NCBI RefSeq assembly: GCF_034057115.1
Contig: NZ_CP139195.1
Coordinates: forward strand, 992,001 to 1,056,000
Origin: Pseudomonas sp. AN-1
Lineage (GTDB): Bacteria > Pseudomonadota > Gammaproteobacteria > Pseudomonadales > Pseudomonadaceae
Direction: 5' to 3'
Length of the DNA stretch: 64,000 nt
Part shown: piece by piece, positions 32,377-41,771 of the stretch
How the letters are laid out: the number at the start of each line of letters is the position of its first letter
How positions within the stretch are numbered: the first letter of the stretch is position 1
Translations under genes and position numbers: made by a program
Notes under the pieces: model-generated
Database searches by the model: none
What the model saw: the letters and a program-made list of their open reading frames with translations, nothing else
What the model was told of the DNA's origin: nothing

Positions 32377-32423
32377 GTCCTGGTCCCTACATTCGGAGGT
32401 CATGGCAATCCCGGAGATGGCGC

Positions 32424-33758
32424 TCAGGCCCTGGTGGCCATGGCCGCCGGACGCTCTTCGACGAAGTTCTTGGCGATGAAGCCGTAGAGCAGATAGCCGA
32501 TCGCCATCACGATCAGGGCGCCGAACACCGCATCCTTGCCGGAGGCATAGATGGCGTAGTACGAGTACGCCATGGCGATCAGCAGCGACGCCACGTTGCG
32601 GCTGTACACCGCGCCACTGACGTTGGACTTGTGCATGATCACCAGCAGGCCGGTGAGCGCGGTGACGTAGGGAATCAGGTTGGTCACCGCCGCCAGGCTG
32701 ACCAGCTTGCCGAACTGCTCGCTGGCATTGGGCGAGATGGTCGACAGCGCCATCAGGGTCTGGATCACGCCGCAGACCAGCATGCCGATGATCGGCGCAT
32801 CGGCGGCGGTGACCCTGGAGAACAGCCTGGGGAACATGCCCTGGTCGGCGGTCATCTTGGCGGTCTGCGCCAGGGTGAACTGCCAGCCGAGCAGCGAGCC
32901 GATGCAGGCCATCACCGCCAGCGCCATGATGATGTTGCCGACCAGCGGGTTGAACATCTGCGCGTAGACGTAGGCGAACGGCGCCGAGGAGTTGGCCAGC
33001 TCGGCGTTGGGCACGATGCCCTGGATCACCGTGGTCGACAGCACGTAGACCACCGCGGCGCCGAGGGTGCCGAACAGGCAGGCCAGCGGCACGTTGCGCT
33101 TGGGATCCTCCACCGCGTCGGAGCTCTGCGCCGCCGACTCCATGCCGAGGAAGGCCCACAGGGTCAGCGGGATGCTCTGGGTGATGGCGTCGCTGACCGC
33201 GATGTTGTTGGGGTTCCAGGCGGCGGCGAACACCTCCGGCTTGAACCAGAACCAGCCGATCACGCTGAGGCCGGCCACCGGGATGATCACCCCCCACACC
33301 GTCACCGTGCCGATCTTGCCGGTGATGCTCGGCCCGCCGAAGTTGGCGAAGGTGGTGATCCACAGCAGGGCGATGGTGCCGATGCACAGCGGGATGGCGC
33401 CGCTGCCCAGCCAGGGGATGAACGAGGTCAGGTAGCCCACCGCGGAAATGCCGATCGCCACGTTGCCGATCGCCAGCGACAGGAAGTAGAGGAACGAGCA
33501 GAGGAAGAATTCCGACTTGCCGTGCGCCTCCTCGCTGTAGGCCGACATGCCGCCGGAGCGGTTGCAGTAGATGCCGCACTGGGCGAAGCAGTAGGCGATG
33601 GCCATGGAGCCGACCGCGGTGATGATCCACGACAGCAGCGACACGGCGCCCAGCTGCGCCATGTTCGCCGGCAGCATGATGATGCCCGAGCCCATCATGT
33701 TGACCGCCACCAGGGTGGTGAGGCCGAACAGGCCCATCTTCTTGCTTGAATCAGCCAT
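32424..33758 (-). CDS. APC-family basic amino acid/polyamine antiporter (PotE/AdiC/CadB-like)
   Basis: 444 residues from the ATG preceded by GAGGAG. Twelve helices; TM1 carries the APC motif NMMGSGIIMLPANMA, which unwinds to bind the substrate amine and carboxylate. It closely resembles PotE, CadB and AdiC, which exchange an amino acid for its decarboxylation product. It is 78 bp downstream of a class-I fold decarboxylase gene, the typical pairing for proton-consuming acid resistance. Whether the substrate is ornithine/putrescine, lysine/cadaverine or arginine/agmatine is not settled. Confidence 0.88.
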   Translation of the reverse strand: MADSSKKMGLFGLTTLVAVNMMGSGIIMLPANMAQLGAVSLLSWIITAVGSMAIAYCFAQCGIYCNRSGGMSAYSEEAHGKSEFFLCSFLYFLSLAIGNVAIGISAVGYLTSFIPWLGSGAIPLCIGTIALLWITTFANFGGPSITGKIGTVTVWGVIIPVAGLSVIGWFWFKPEVFAAAWNPNNIAVSDAITQSIPLTLWAFLGMESAAQSSDAVEDPKRNVPLACLFGTLGAAVVYVLSTTVIQGIVPNAELANSSAPFAYVYAQMFNPLVGNIIMALAVMACIGSLLGWQFTLAQTAKMTADQGMFPRLFSRVTAADAPIIGMLVCGVIQTLMALSTISPNASEQFGKLVSLAAVTNLIPYVTALTGLLVIMHKSNVSGAVYSRNVASLLIAMAYSYYAIYASGKDAVFGALIVMAIGYLLYGFIAKNFVEERPAAMATRA

Positions 33759-33836
33759 TCGAGACTCCTCGCGCAATGTGCGACGCCGGCCCTGCCCCCG
33801 GCGGCCTGCAGCGCGCCGCCGGCCCGGGCTGATCGG

Positions 33837-36137
33837 TTACCGTTTGACGACGTAGATCATGTAGACCGGCTGCCCCTGGGTGTCGCGGTGGATCTCGACG
33901 CCGTGGTTGTCGTGCTCGAAACCGGGGAAATGCCCGTCGAACACCTCCATCGCCAGCAGGTAATCGATGACGGCGCGCTTGTCGGCGCCGGCCTTCTCGC
34001 CCGGCATCATCAGCGGGATGCCCGGCGGATACGGCACCAGCTGCACGGCGACGGTGCGGTCCTGCATGTCGCGCACCGGGATCTGCTCGACCTCGCCGCG
34101 CACCAGCCGGGCGTAGGTGTCGCGCGGCGAGGACACCGGGTCGGGCAGCAGGGTGAAGGCGGCATCCATGTTGTGCAGCATCCGGGTGGCCAGCATGTCC
34201 TGGTGCATCGCCTCCGCCAGGTCGCGCAGGCCCATGCCGGCGTAGCGTTCCGGGTAGCTGCCCGGCAGCTCGGGCAGCACCTGCTCCAGCGGCGTGTTGG
34301 CGTCGTAGTGGCGCTTGAACTCCATCAGGCCGGCGACCAGCGACCCCCACTTGCCGCGGGTCACGCCGACGCTGAACAGCAGCAGGATCGAGTACGGCTC
34401 GGTCTTCTCCACCACGATGCCGCGGCTGGACAGGAAGCGCGACACCAGCGGCGCCGGAATGCCGCTGCCCTGCATCTGCCCTTCCAGGCTCATGCCCGGG
34501 GTCAGCACGGTGACCTTGATCGGGTCGAGCATGCAGTAGTCGGCGCCGAGGTCGCCGAAGCCGTGCCAGCTGGCGCCGGGCCTGAGCACCCAGGCATCGC
34601 CGTGATGCAGGCGTTGCGGGTCGATGTCGCCGAAAGGCACGCCATCCACCACATCGGGCTGCCAGACGCCGAACCACCAGTCATGCGCATCGCGCATGCG
34701 CATGTCGTTGCCCAGGCGCACCATGGCCTGGCGGAAGGCGATGGCCTCGCCGATCGACTCCTCGGTGAGATACTCGCCGGCATCGTCCATCATCTTCGCG
34801 GAAACGTCGGTGGAGGCGATGATGCTGTACTGCGGCGAGGTCGAGGTGTGCATCATGAACGCCTCGTTGAACAGCGCCGGCTCGACCGGCACCTTGCCCG
34901 AGCGGATGTGGATCATCGACGCCTGCGACAGCGCGGCGAGCAGCTTGTGGGTGGAGTGGGTCACGGTCACCGTGGCGTCGTCGGCGTGGCGCTCGCCGCG
35001 GTGCATGCCGTAGCGCCCCTCGTACAGCGCGTTGAAGCGCGCGTAGGCGTACCAGGCCTCGTCGTAGTGGATGCGGTCGACGCTGCGGCTCAACTCGCCG
35101 GTGGTGGTCCGCACGTTGTAGCAGAGGCCGTCGTAGGTGGAGTTGGTCAGCACCGCCAGCACCGGGCGAGCCTGCTTGTCGCGCGCCAGCGGGCTCTCGG
35201 CGATCTTCTTCGCCACCGCCTCGGGGGTCAGTTCGCCCTGCGGCACCGGGCCGATCAGGCCGCGTGCGTTGCGCCGCGGGCGCAGGTACAGCGGCACCGC
35301 ACCGGACTGGTTGAGCGCGTAGTTCAGCGACTTGTGGCAGTTGCGGTCGACCAGCACCAGGTCGCCGTCGGTCACCGCCGAGTGCAGGATGATCTGGTTG
35401 CTGGCCGAGCTGCCGCCGACCGAGAAGAAGGTGTAGTCGGCGCCGAACACCCGCGCGGCGTAGCGTTCGGCCGCGGCCACCGGCCCGGAGTGGTCGTTGA
35501 GCGAGCCCAGCTCGCCGACCGACACACTGAGGTCGGAGCGCAGCATCTGCTCGCCGTAGAAGTCGAGGAAGCTGCGCCCCACCGCGGTCTTCATGAAGGC
35601 GGTGCCGCCGGTATGGCCCGGGGTGTGCCAGGAGTATTCGTGGGTGTCGGCGAAGTTGACCAGCGCGCCGAAGAACGGCGGCAGGATGGTATCCAGGTAG
35701 CGGTGCGCGGCGGCAGCGATGCGCCCGGCGAGGAACTCGGGACTGTCCTCCGGCTGCCAGATGAAACCGTCGATGTTCTCGACGAACTCCAGCGGCACCC
35801 GGCCGCGGTGCGCATGAGCCATGCCGAGCATGATCGGCAGCTGCGCGGTGCGCTTGCGAATCAGGCGGATGATGCTCATTGCCCTGGCCAGGTCCTGCTC
35901 GCACAGTCCCCAGCCGAGGATCACGCAGGAAAACCCGGGATCGGCGCGGAATGCCGCCTCCACATCGTCGAGGGCGCCGACCAGTTGCACGCGCAGGCCG
36001 TAGCCCTCCAGCGCCAGGGCGACCGCCCGGGCGCTCTGGGCGACGTAGCTGTCCTCGTGCCCCTGGATCTGCGCGGCGACCAGCACCGGATAGCGCTGCG
36101 CCAGGGCCGGCGGCAACGGGGTTGGCGAGAGACTCAT
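33837..36137 (-). CDS. Orn/Lys/Arg decarboxylase, inducible PLP fold-type I
   Basis: 766 residues: N-terminal receiver-like wing domain (1-130), PLP core with SWHTPGHTGG (169-178), DEAWYAY with Asp359, Schiff-base Lys398 in THSTHKLLAALSQ, and a C-terminal domain with VPYPPGIPLMMPGE. This is the decameric inducible family of SpeF, LdcI/CadA and AdiA. It decarboxylates a basic amino acid in the cytosol, consuming a proton. It is the first gene of the minus-strand run and is paired with the antiporter, so it probably supports acid tolerance or polyamine formation. The exact substrate is unresolved. Confidence 0.92.
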   Translation of the reverse strand: MSLSPTPLPPALAQRYPVLVAAQIQGHEDSYVAQSARAVALALEGYGLRVQLVGALDDVEAAFRADPGFSCVILGWGLCEQDLARAMSIIRLIRKRTAQLPIMLGMAHAHRGRVPLEFVENIDGFIWQPEDSPEFLAGRIAAAAHRYLDTILPPFFGALVNFADTHEYSWHTPGHTGGTAFMKTAVGRSFLDFYGEQMLRSDLSVSVGELGSLNDHSGPVAAAERYAARVFGADYTFFSVGGSSASNQIILHSAVTDGDLVLVDRNCHKSLNYALNQSGAVPLYLRPRRNARGLIGPVPQGELTPEAVAKKIAESPLARDKQARPVLAVLTNSTYDGLCYNVRTTTGELSRSVDRIHYDEAWYAYARFNALYEGRYGMHRGERHADDATVTVTHSTHKLLAALSQASMIHIRSGKVPVEPALFNEAFMMHTSTSPQYSIIASTDVSAKMMDDAGEYLTEESIGEAIAFRQAMVRLGNDMRMRDAHDWWFGVWQPDVVDGVPFGDIDPQRLHHGDAWVLRPGASWHGFGDLGADYCMLDPIKVTVLTPGMSLEGQMQGSGIPAPLVSRFLSSRGIVVEKTEPYSILLLFSVGVTRGKWGSLVAGLMEFKRHYDANTPLEQVLPELPGSYPERYAGMGLRDLAEAMHQDMLATRMLHNMDAAFTLLPDPVSSPRDTYARLVRGEVEQIPVRDMQDRTVAVQLVPYPPGIPLMMPGEKAGADKRAVIDYLLAMEVFDGHFPGFEHDNHGVEIHRDTQGQPVYMIYVVKR

Positions 36138-36518
36138 CGAGCGGCTCCTCTGGGACGCTTGGCCGCGGGGCGGATCGCGGCAGGAATGTCGTTATCCGGA
36201 AGCGCGGCGCGAGCGCCGGAACAGCGGCAATCGGCAGACTGCAGCACCGGCAAGCGAGGCCTTGACGCTCCAGGTCGCCGGCTACCGCAGAGCGGCTCCC
36301 GGCGACCCGCTGCAGGTCGTCGGAAATCCACTCAAGCCAAGCATGGACAAGCATAGAAGAGACTCGGCCGCCAACAACCCGACGCACGCCTTCGCTGCAG
36401 CGATGCCGCCGCCCTCGCCAGCTGTGGGCGGGCACCGCCGTGCCGGCACGCCCCCTTCCCTCCGGTCGCAGTGTCTATGCTGGGCTTACCGATGCCGTGC
36501 CCCGCGAGGAGTCCAGCG
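36138..36518. other. 381-bp divergent intergenic region without a gene
   Basis: It separates the minus-strand decarboxylase run from the plus-strand efflux/kinase operon and must hold promoters for both. Only short open frames without ribosome sites are present. A TATGCT at 36477-36482 lies about 36 nt before the AI-2E-family start and could be a -10 element, but no convincing -35 is spaced with it. No RNA gene or long repeat was recognised. Confidence 0.6.
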
Positions 36519-37607
36519 ATGCTGCCCAGCTTCCCTTCCGACAAGGCCCTGTCGCGCGGCCTGCTCGATGTCCTGATCCGTGCCGGGCTGATCGCCGTGC
36601 TGGTGATGTTCTGCTTCCAGATCTTTCACCCCTTCCTCAACCTGATGCTCTGGTCGCTGATCATGGCGATCACCCTCTATCCGCTGCATCGCCGGCTCAA
36701 GGGCAGGCTGGGCAACAGCGACGGCCGCACCGCGACGCTGATCGTAGTGGTCGCCATCGCCATCCTCATGGTGCCGATCTACCTGCTGGGCTCCTCGCTG
36801 GCCGACTCGGTGGAAAATGCCCTGACCATGGTCAGGAGCGGCAACGTGCATATCCGCCCCCCTGCCGAGTCGGTCGCCGGCTGGCCGCTGGTGGGCAAGC
36901 CGCTGTATGCCTTCTGGCTGCAGGCTTCCACCGATCTGTCCGGCGTGGCGCAGAAGTTCACCCCGCAGATCAAGGAGCTGGTGCTCGCCCTGCTCGGCAA
37001 GCTCGCCGGCCTCGGCATGGGCCTGCTGGTGTTCATCGTCGCCCTGGTCATCGCGGGCATCTTCATGGCCTACAGCGAGAGCGGCAGCCGCAGCGCGGTG
37101 GAGATCGCCACACGGCTTTCCGGCCCGGAAAAGGGGCCGAAGATCACCGAACTGTGCACCGCCACCATCCGCGCGGTGGCCCAGGGCGTGGTCGGCATCG
37201 CCTTCATCCAGATGCTGCTGATCGGCGTCGCCTTCGTGCTCAAGGGCATTCCCGGCGCCGGCCTGCTGGCCCTGGCGGTGCTGCTGCTCGGCATCATGCA
37301 GCTGCCGGCCACCCTGATCACCATTCCGGTGATCGCCTTCGTCTTCACCACCGAGGGCGCCAGCACTGCGACCATCGTCTTCGCCATCTACGTGTTCATC
37401 GCCGGCCTGGCCGACAACGTGCTCAAGCCGCTGATGCTCGGCCGGGGTGTCGATGTGCCGATGCCGGTGGTGCTGATCGGCGCCCTGGGCGGCATGGTCA
37501 CCAATGGCGTCATCGGCCTGTTCATCGGTCCGGTGGTCCTGGCAGTCGGCTACCAGCTGTTCTGGCAGTGGGTCAGGGACCAGCCCGGTGCCGACAAGCA
37601 GTCCTGA
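36519..37607 (+). CDS. AI-2E-family transporter
   Basis: 362 residues from the ATG with AGGAG 8 nt upstream; upstream in-frame codons lack a ribosome site. About eight hydrophobic helices, with the family pattern of a long central amphipathic stretch (DLSGVAQKFTPQIKELVLALLGK) and the C-terminal PxxLGR-like motif (LKPLMLGRGVDVPMPVVLIG). The family includes TqsA (autoinducer-2 export) and Na+/H+ antiporters, so the name does not prove an AI-2 substrate. It is the first gene of an eight-gene operon; the outer-membrane factor follows 4 bp later. Confidence 0.88.
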   Translation: MLPSFPSDKALSRGLLDVLIRAGLIAVLVMFCFQIFHPFLNLMLWSLIMAITLYPLHRRLKGRLGNSDGRTATLIVVVAIAILMVPIYLLGSSLADSVENALTMVRSGNVHIRPPAESVAGWPLVGKPLYAFWLQASTDLSGVAQKFTPQIKELVLALLGKLAGLGMGLLVFIVALVIAGIFMAYSESGSRSAVEIATRLSGPEKGPKITELCTATIRAVAQGVVGIAFIQMLLIGVAFVLKGIPGAGLLALAVLLLGIMQLPATLITIPVIAFVFTTEGASTATIVFAIYVFIAGLADNVLKPLMLGRGVDVPMPVVLIGALGGMVTNGVIGLFIGPVVLAVGYQLFWQWVRDQPGADKQS

Positions 37608-37611
37608 GCCC

Positions 37612-39123
37612 ATGGCCCGCGCTCGCTGGCTGCTGCTCGGCGCACTCGGCCTGAGCGGCTGCGTGCGCCTGGGGCCGGACTTCCAGCCGCCCGGCGAGGC
37701 CTGGCTCGGGCAGTGGCGCAGCCCGGCCATCGAGCAGGCCAGCCAGCAGCGGCCGGAGGCCGACATCCGCGAGTGGTGGCGGGTGTTCGACGATCCGCTG
37801 CTCGACCGCCTGATCGCCGAGGCCGATGCCCACAACGCCGGCCTGCGGATCGCCGGCCTGCGGGTGATGGAGGCGCGCGCCCAGCTGGGCATCGCCCGGA
37901 GCGGCCGCTACCCGCAGCTGCAGCAGGCCAGCGCCGACAGCATCTACCTCGACCGCAACCAGTCCGGCGGCCGCAACCCGCAGGACAGCCGCTTCTGGCA
38001 GCACAGCCTGGGCCTGGACATCGGCTGGGAGCTGGACTTCTGGGGGCGCTTCAGCCGCGCCATCGAGTCGGCCGACGCCGCCTACTTCGCCGCCGAGGCC
38101 AACTACGAGGACGTGCTGGTGCTGCTGCGCGCCCAGGTCGCGGAGACCTACTTCGCCCTGCGCACCACAGAGGCGCGCCTGCGCGTCGCCCGCCGCAACG
38201 CCGAGCAGCAGAAGCGCAGCTTCGAGATCACCGAGCGCCTGTTCGCCAGCGGCGAGAGCGACGAGCTGGACCTGCAACAGGCCAAGACCCAGTACCTGGG
38301 CACCCTGAGCAGCATCCCCGAGTTCGAGGACCAGGTGGCACGCACCCGCAACGCCCTGGCCGTGCTGCTCGGCCGCCCGCCCGGGCCGCTGCCGGAGCTG
38401 GCCGAACGGGAAGGCCTGATTCCGCTGCTCGACCGCGCCGTGCTGCAGGACGTGCCGGCCGACCTGCTGCGCCGCCGCCCGGACATCCGCGCCGCCGAGC
38501 TGAACGTCGCCGCCCAATCGGCGCTGATCGGCGTGGCCAAGAGCGATCTGTACCCCTCGCTGAGCCTGCTGGGCAGCATCGTCTGGTCGACCAGCTCGCT
38601 GGATGGCGCACCCGACACCCTCGATATGGTCGGCGGCCCCAGCCTGCGCTGGAACATCCTTGACTACGGGCGCATCAGCAACAACGTGCGCGTGCAGGAC
38701 GCCCGCCTGCAGCAGCTGATCGAGGTCTACCGCGACAGCGTGCGCCAGGCGGCACGCGAGGCCGACGATGCCGCCCGCGGCCTGAGCAAGGCGCTGGAGC
38801 GCGAACGTATCCTGCGCGAGGCGGCGGTCTCCGCCGAACGCTCGCTGACCCTGGCCAGCGCCCAGTACCGCGAAGGCTACGCCGACTTCCAGCGTGTGCT
38901 GGATGCCCAGCGGGCCCTGCTGGTCCAGCAGGACGGCTACCTGGTCACCCGCAACAGCGCGGTGAGCAGCCTGATCGCCCTGTACAAGGCCCTCGGCGGC
39001 GGCTGGCACAGCACCCGGCCGCGGATCGATGAGGCCAGCCGCATGCAGATGCAGCGCCGCACCGACTGGGGCGATCTGCTGGACGAACCTCCGCCACCCG
39101 ACGAGGAGCGCGAAGATGAGTGA
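37612..39123 (+). CDS. Efflux outer-membrane factor (NodT family lipoprotein)
   Basis: 503 residues. A lipobox GLSGC is followed by VRLGPDFQPP. Two OEP repeats are present (ARAQLGIARSGRYPQLQ; LLRRRPDIRAAELN). It differs from the first outer-membrane factor in this window and has an acidic, Pro-rich C-terminal tail (PPPPDEE). It belongs with the HlyD adaptor and DUF2955 inner-membrane protein that follow, forming a tripartite exporter. Its last codons overlap the adaptor start by 8 bp. Confidence 0.92.
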   Translation: MARARWLLLGALGLSGCVRLGPDFQPPGEAWLGQWRSPAIEQASQQRPEADIREWWRVFDDPLLDRLIAEADAHNAGLRIAGLRVMEARAQLGIARSGRYPQLQQASADSIYLDRNQSGGRNPQDSRFWQHSLGLDIGWELDFWGRFSRAIESADAAYFAAEANYEDVLVLLRAQVAETYFALRTTEARLRVARRNAEQQKRSFEITERLFASGESDELDLQQAKTQYLGTLSSIPEFEDQVARTRNALAVLLGRPPGPLPELAEREGLIPLLDRAVLQDVPADLLRRRPDIRAAELNVAAQSALIGVAKSDLYPSLSLLGSIVWSTSSLDGAPDTLDMVGGPSLRWNILDYGRISNNVRVQDARLQQLIEVYRDSVRQAAREADDAARGLSKALERERILREAAVSAERSLTLASAQYREGYADFQRVLDAQRALLVQQDGYLVTRNSAVSSLIALYKALGGGWHSTRPRIDEASRMQMQRRTDWGDLLDEPPPPDEEREDE

Positions 39124-40246
39124 CGAGACGCCGCCCGCCCCTGCGGCCCCGCCTGCCCCGCCGCCCGCCGACCCGGTCTCCCGCGGCGTGAAGGGCGTGC
39201 TCGGGGTGATCCTGCTCAGCCTGCTCTGGTACCTGCTGGCCGACCGCTTCACCCCCTACACGCAGCAGGCGCGGGTGCAGGCCTTCGTGGTGCCGGTGGC
39301 CGCCGAGGTGGCCGGTCGGGTGACCCGGGTGCGGGTGCGCGACAACCAGATGGTCGAGGCCGGCGAAGTACTCTTCGAAGTGGACCCCGGGCAGTACCAG
39401 ATCGCCGTGGAACGGACGCGTGCCGACCTCGAGTCGACCCGCCGGCAGATCGCCGCCAGCACCGCCGGCATCGACTCGGCACAGGCCTCGCTGCGCGCCG
39501 CCGAGGCCAACCAGCTCAAGTCGCAGCAGGACCGGGATCGTCTCGAGCGGCTGTACCGCGAGGACCCCGGCACCATTTCCCTGCGCCGCCTAGAGGTGTC
39601 GCGGGCCACCCACGTGCAGGCCATCAGCCAGGTCGCCGCGGCGCGCGCCGAGGTGCAGCGGGCGCGCGAGCAGCAGGGCGGCAGCGACGAGCAGAACGCC
39701 CTGCTGCGCAGCGCCGCCGCCGCCGTGGAGAAGGCCGAGCTGGATCTCGCCAATACCCGGGTACGCGCGCTCTCGGCCGGCATGATCACCGACCTGCGCA
39801 CCGATGTCGGCCAGTTCGCCGTGGCGGGCAACCCGGTGATGACCCTGATCACCATCCAGGACGTGTGGATCAATGCGGAAATGACCGAGAACAACCTCGG
39901 CCGGATCGTGCCGGACACCCCCGTGGCCATCGTGCTGGACGTGCTGCCCGGCGAGGTGTTCGCCGGCAGGGTGCGCAGCGTCGGCTTCGGCGTCAGCGTC
40001 GGCCAGAGCACCGCGCCCGGCACCCTGCCCAAGGTGGAGAACAGCCGCGACTGGCTGCGTCCGGCGCAGCGCTTCCCGGTGATCGTCGAGTTCGCCCCGG
40101 GCGAGGTGGCCAGGCTGGCCGGCCTGCGCGGCATCCGCGTCGGCGGCCAGGCCGACGTGATGGCGTTCCCGACGCAGGGCAACCCGCTCAACCCGCTCGG
40201 CCGCCTGTTCCTCTACCTGATGAGCTGGCTGTCCTATGGCTACTGA
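39116..40246 (+). CDS. HlyD-family efflux adaptor (EmrA/AaeA-like)
   Basis: 376 residues. A Pro/Ala-rich cytosolic N-terminus, one membrane helix (about 25-45), then a biotinyl-lipoyl half (VPVAAEVAGRVTRVRVRDNQMV), a long alpha-hairpin at about 95-205, the second lipoyl half and a beta-barrel (VWINAEMTENNLGRI). This is the MFP type that pairs with FUSC/AaeB-like membrane proteins. Overlaps with both neighbours (8 bp and 11 bp) show tight coupling. Confidence 0.92.
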   Translation: MSDETPPAPAAPPAPPPADPVSRGVKGVLGVILLSLLWYLLADRFTPYTQQARVQAFVVPVAAEVAGRVTRVRVRDNQMVEAGEVLFEVDPGQYQIAVERTRADLESTRRQIAASTAGIDSAQASLRAAEANQLKSQQDRDRLERLYREDPGTISLRRLEVSRATHVQAISQVAAARAEVQRAREQQGGSDEQNALLRSAAAAVEKAELDLANTRVRALSAGMITDLRTDVGQFAVAGNPVMTLITIQDVWINAEMTENNLGRIVPDTPVAIVLDVLPGEVFAGRVRSVGFGVSVGQSTAPGTLPKVENSRDWLRPAQRFPVIVEFAPGEVARLAGLRGIRVGGQADVMAFPTQGNPLNPLGRLFLYLMSWLSYGY

Positions 40247-41267
40247 GCGCAGGCCCCGCGCCCAGCGCGCGCTGCGCCTGGCCAGCGGCACCGCGCTGTG
40301 CCTGGCGGCGAGCTACGCCCTGGGGCTGCCGCTGCCGTTCGTTGCCCCGCTGTTCGCCCTGTTCCTGTTCGCCCGGCTCGACCGCCCGCTGTCGCCCAAG
40401 GCCGGGCTGGGCCTGACGCTGGTGGTGATCCTGACCACCGGCAGCGGCCTGATGCTGATCCCCCTGCTGCGCCATGCCCCGTTCAGCGGCGTACTGCTGG
40501 TCGGCCTGTGCCTGTTCCTGGCCTTCCGCCATGGCCTGGGCGGCGGCAACGCCCTGCTCACCACCTTCCTCACCGTCGGCCTGACCATGATCTCGGCCGC
40601 CGGCACCACCGACTTCGGCCTGGCGCTGATGGTCATCGCCGCCCTGGCGCAGGGCCTGCTGCTCGCCGTACTGGTGCTGCCCGTCGGCCACTGGCTGTTT
40701 CCCGAGCCGGCCGGCGCCCGACCGCCGCCGACCGAGCCGCGCCTGCCCGCCGCGGAGGCCAACTGGGTGGCGCTGCGCGCCGCCCTGGTGGTGCTGCCGG
40801 CCTGGCTGCTGGCGCTGATCGACCCGGCCGGCTACATGGCGATCATCCTCAAGGCGGTCGGCCTCGGCCAGCAGAGCTGCAGCGCCACGGCGCGCGACGC
40901 CGCACGCGAGCTGATCGGCTCGACCCTGCTCGGCGGCCTCATGGCCGTGCTGTTCTGGTGGGCGCTCGGCCTGTTCGTGCACCTGTGGATGTTCTTCCTG
41001 TGGATGCTGCTGTTCGGCCTGCTGGTGGCGCGCAGACTCTACGGCCTCACGCCGACCCGGCTGAGCCCCGGCTTCTGGCTGAACGGCCTGGTGACCATGC
41101 TCATCCTGCTCGGCCTGTCGGTCGAGGACAGCGCCAACGGCAAGGACGTCTATGGCGCCTTCGCCCTGCGCATGGGCCTGTTCGTCGCCATCAGCCTGTA
41201 CGCCTGGCTGATGGTCTACCTGCTCGACCGCTACCGCCAGGGCCGCCTGCGCCAGCCCGGCTGCTGA
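40236..41267 (+). CDS. DUF2955/FUSC-like inner-membrane protein
   Basis: 343 residues, about ten hydrophobic helices in two bundles, with a short loop (QSCSATARDAARELIGSTLLGG) typical of the DUF2955/FUSC group. AaeB and related proteins export aromatic carboxylates together with an AaeA-type adaptor, so this is the probable inner-membrane component of the exporter encoded by the two preceding genes. It starts 11 bp inside the adaptor gene. The substrate is unknown. Confidence 0.88.
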   Translation: MATERRPRAQRALRLASGTALCLAASYALGLPLPFVAPLFALFLFARLDRPLSPKAGLGLTLVVILTTGSGLMLIPLLRHAPFSGVLLVGLCLFLAFRHGLGGGNALLTTFLTVGLTMISAAGTTDFGLALMVIAALAQGLLLAVLVLPVGHWLFPEPAGARPPPTEPRLPAAEANWVALRAALVVLPAWLLALIDPAGYMAIILKAVGLGQQSCSATARDAARELIGSTLLGGLMAVLFWWALGLFVHLWMFFLWMLLFGLLVARRLYGLTPTRLSPGFWLNGLVTMLILLGLSVEDSANGKDVYGAFALRMGLFVAISLYAWLMVYLLDRYRQGRLRQPGC

Positions 41268-41277
41268 GGAGATCACC

Positions 41278-41739
41278 ATGCTGCTCAACCTGCTGGTCGG
41301 CATTCCCGCCATGCTGCTGTGCCTGCTCATGGAGGCCTACATCGTGGTCGTGTGCCTGCGCTACTACGTGAGCTACTACAGCCGCACCGGCAAGGCTGGC
41401 GCAGGCGACCAGACCCTGCTGTGGGACTGCCTGGTGCTGGGCCTGGTGATGCTGCTGATGATGCTCGGCTACTTCGTGCAGATCGCTCTGTGGGCTGGCC
41501 TGTTCATGCTGCTTGGCGAGTTCGACGCGTTCGCCACGTCGATCTACTACTCGGGGGTGACCTTCGCCACCCTCGGCTATGGCGACATCGTCCTCTCCGA
41601 GCGCTGGCGCCTGCTCGGCGCCCTCGAGGCCGGCAACGGCGTGCTGATGCTGGGAATCTCCACCGGGGTGATGACCGCCGCGGTGCGGGAGGTGATCAAG
41701 CACAACATGGAGAGGCTCGGGCGCGGGTCGAACGGTTAA
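41278..41739 (+). CDS. Small potassium-channel-like membrane protein
   Basis: 153 residues, with an N-terminal helix, a second helix, a pore loop with TLGYGD (98-103) and a final helix. TxGYGD is the K+ selectivity filter of two-TM channels (Ion_trans_2). There is no cytosolic RCK domain, so gating and ligand are unclear. It lies 10 bp after the DUF2955 gene. A channel in an export operon could balance charge, but that is inference. Confidence 0.87.
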   Translation: MLLNLLVGIPAMLLCLLMEAYIVVVCLRYYVSYYSRTGKAGAGDQTLLWDCLVLGLVMLLMMLGYFVQIALWAGLFMLLGEFDAFATSIYYSGVTFATLGYGDIVLSERWRLLGALEAGNGVLMLGISTGVMTAAVREVIKHNMERLGRGSNG

Positions 41740-41771
41740 ACTCTGCAGCCTGCCCAGACCGAGGAGGCTGC

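Noticed and set aside
31471-33630. 719-residue fusion of a binding protein with upstream sequence
   Set aside because: The N-terminal 400 residues are the off-frame shadow of the antiporter gene; a normal signal peptide starts at 32376.
36332-36544. Short minus-strand frame in the divergent gap
   Set aside because: No ribosome site, overlaps the AI-2E-family start and has no coding-like composition.
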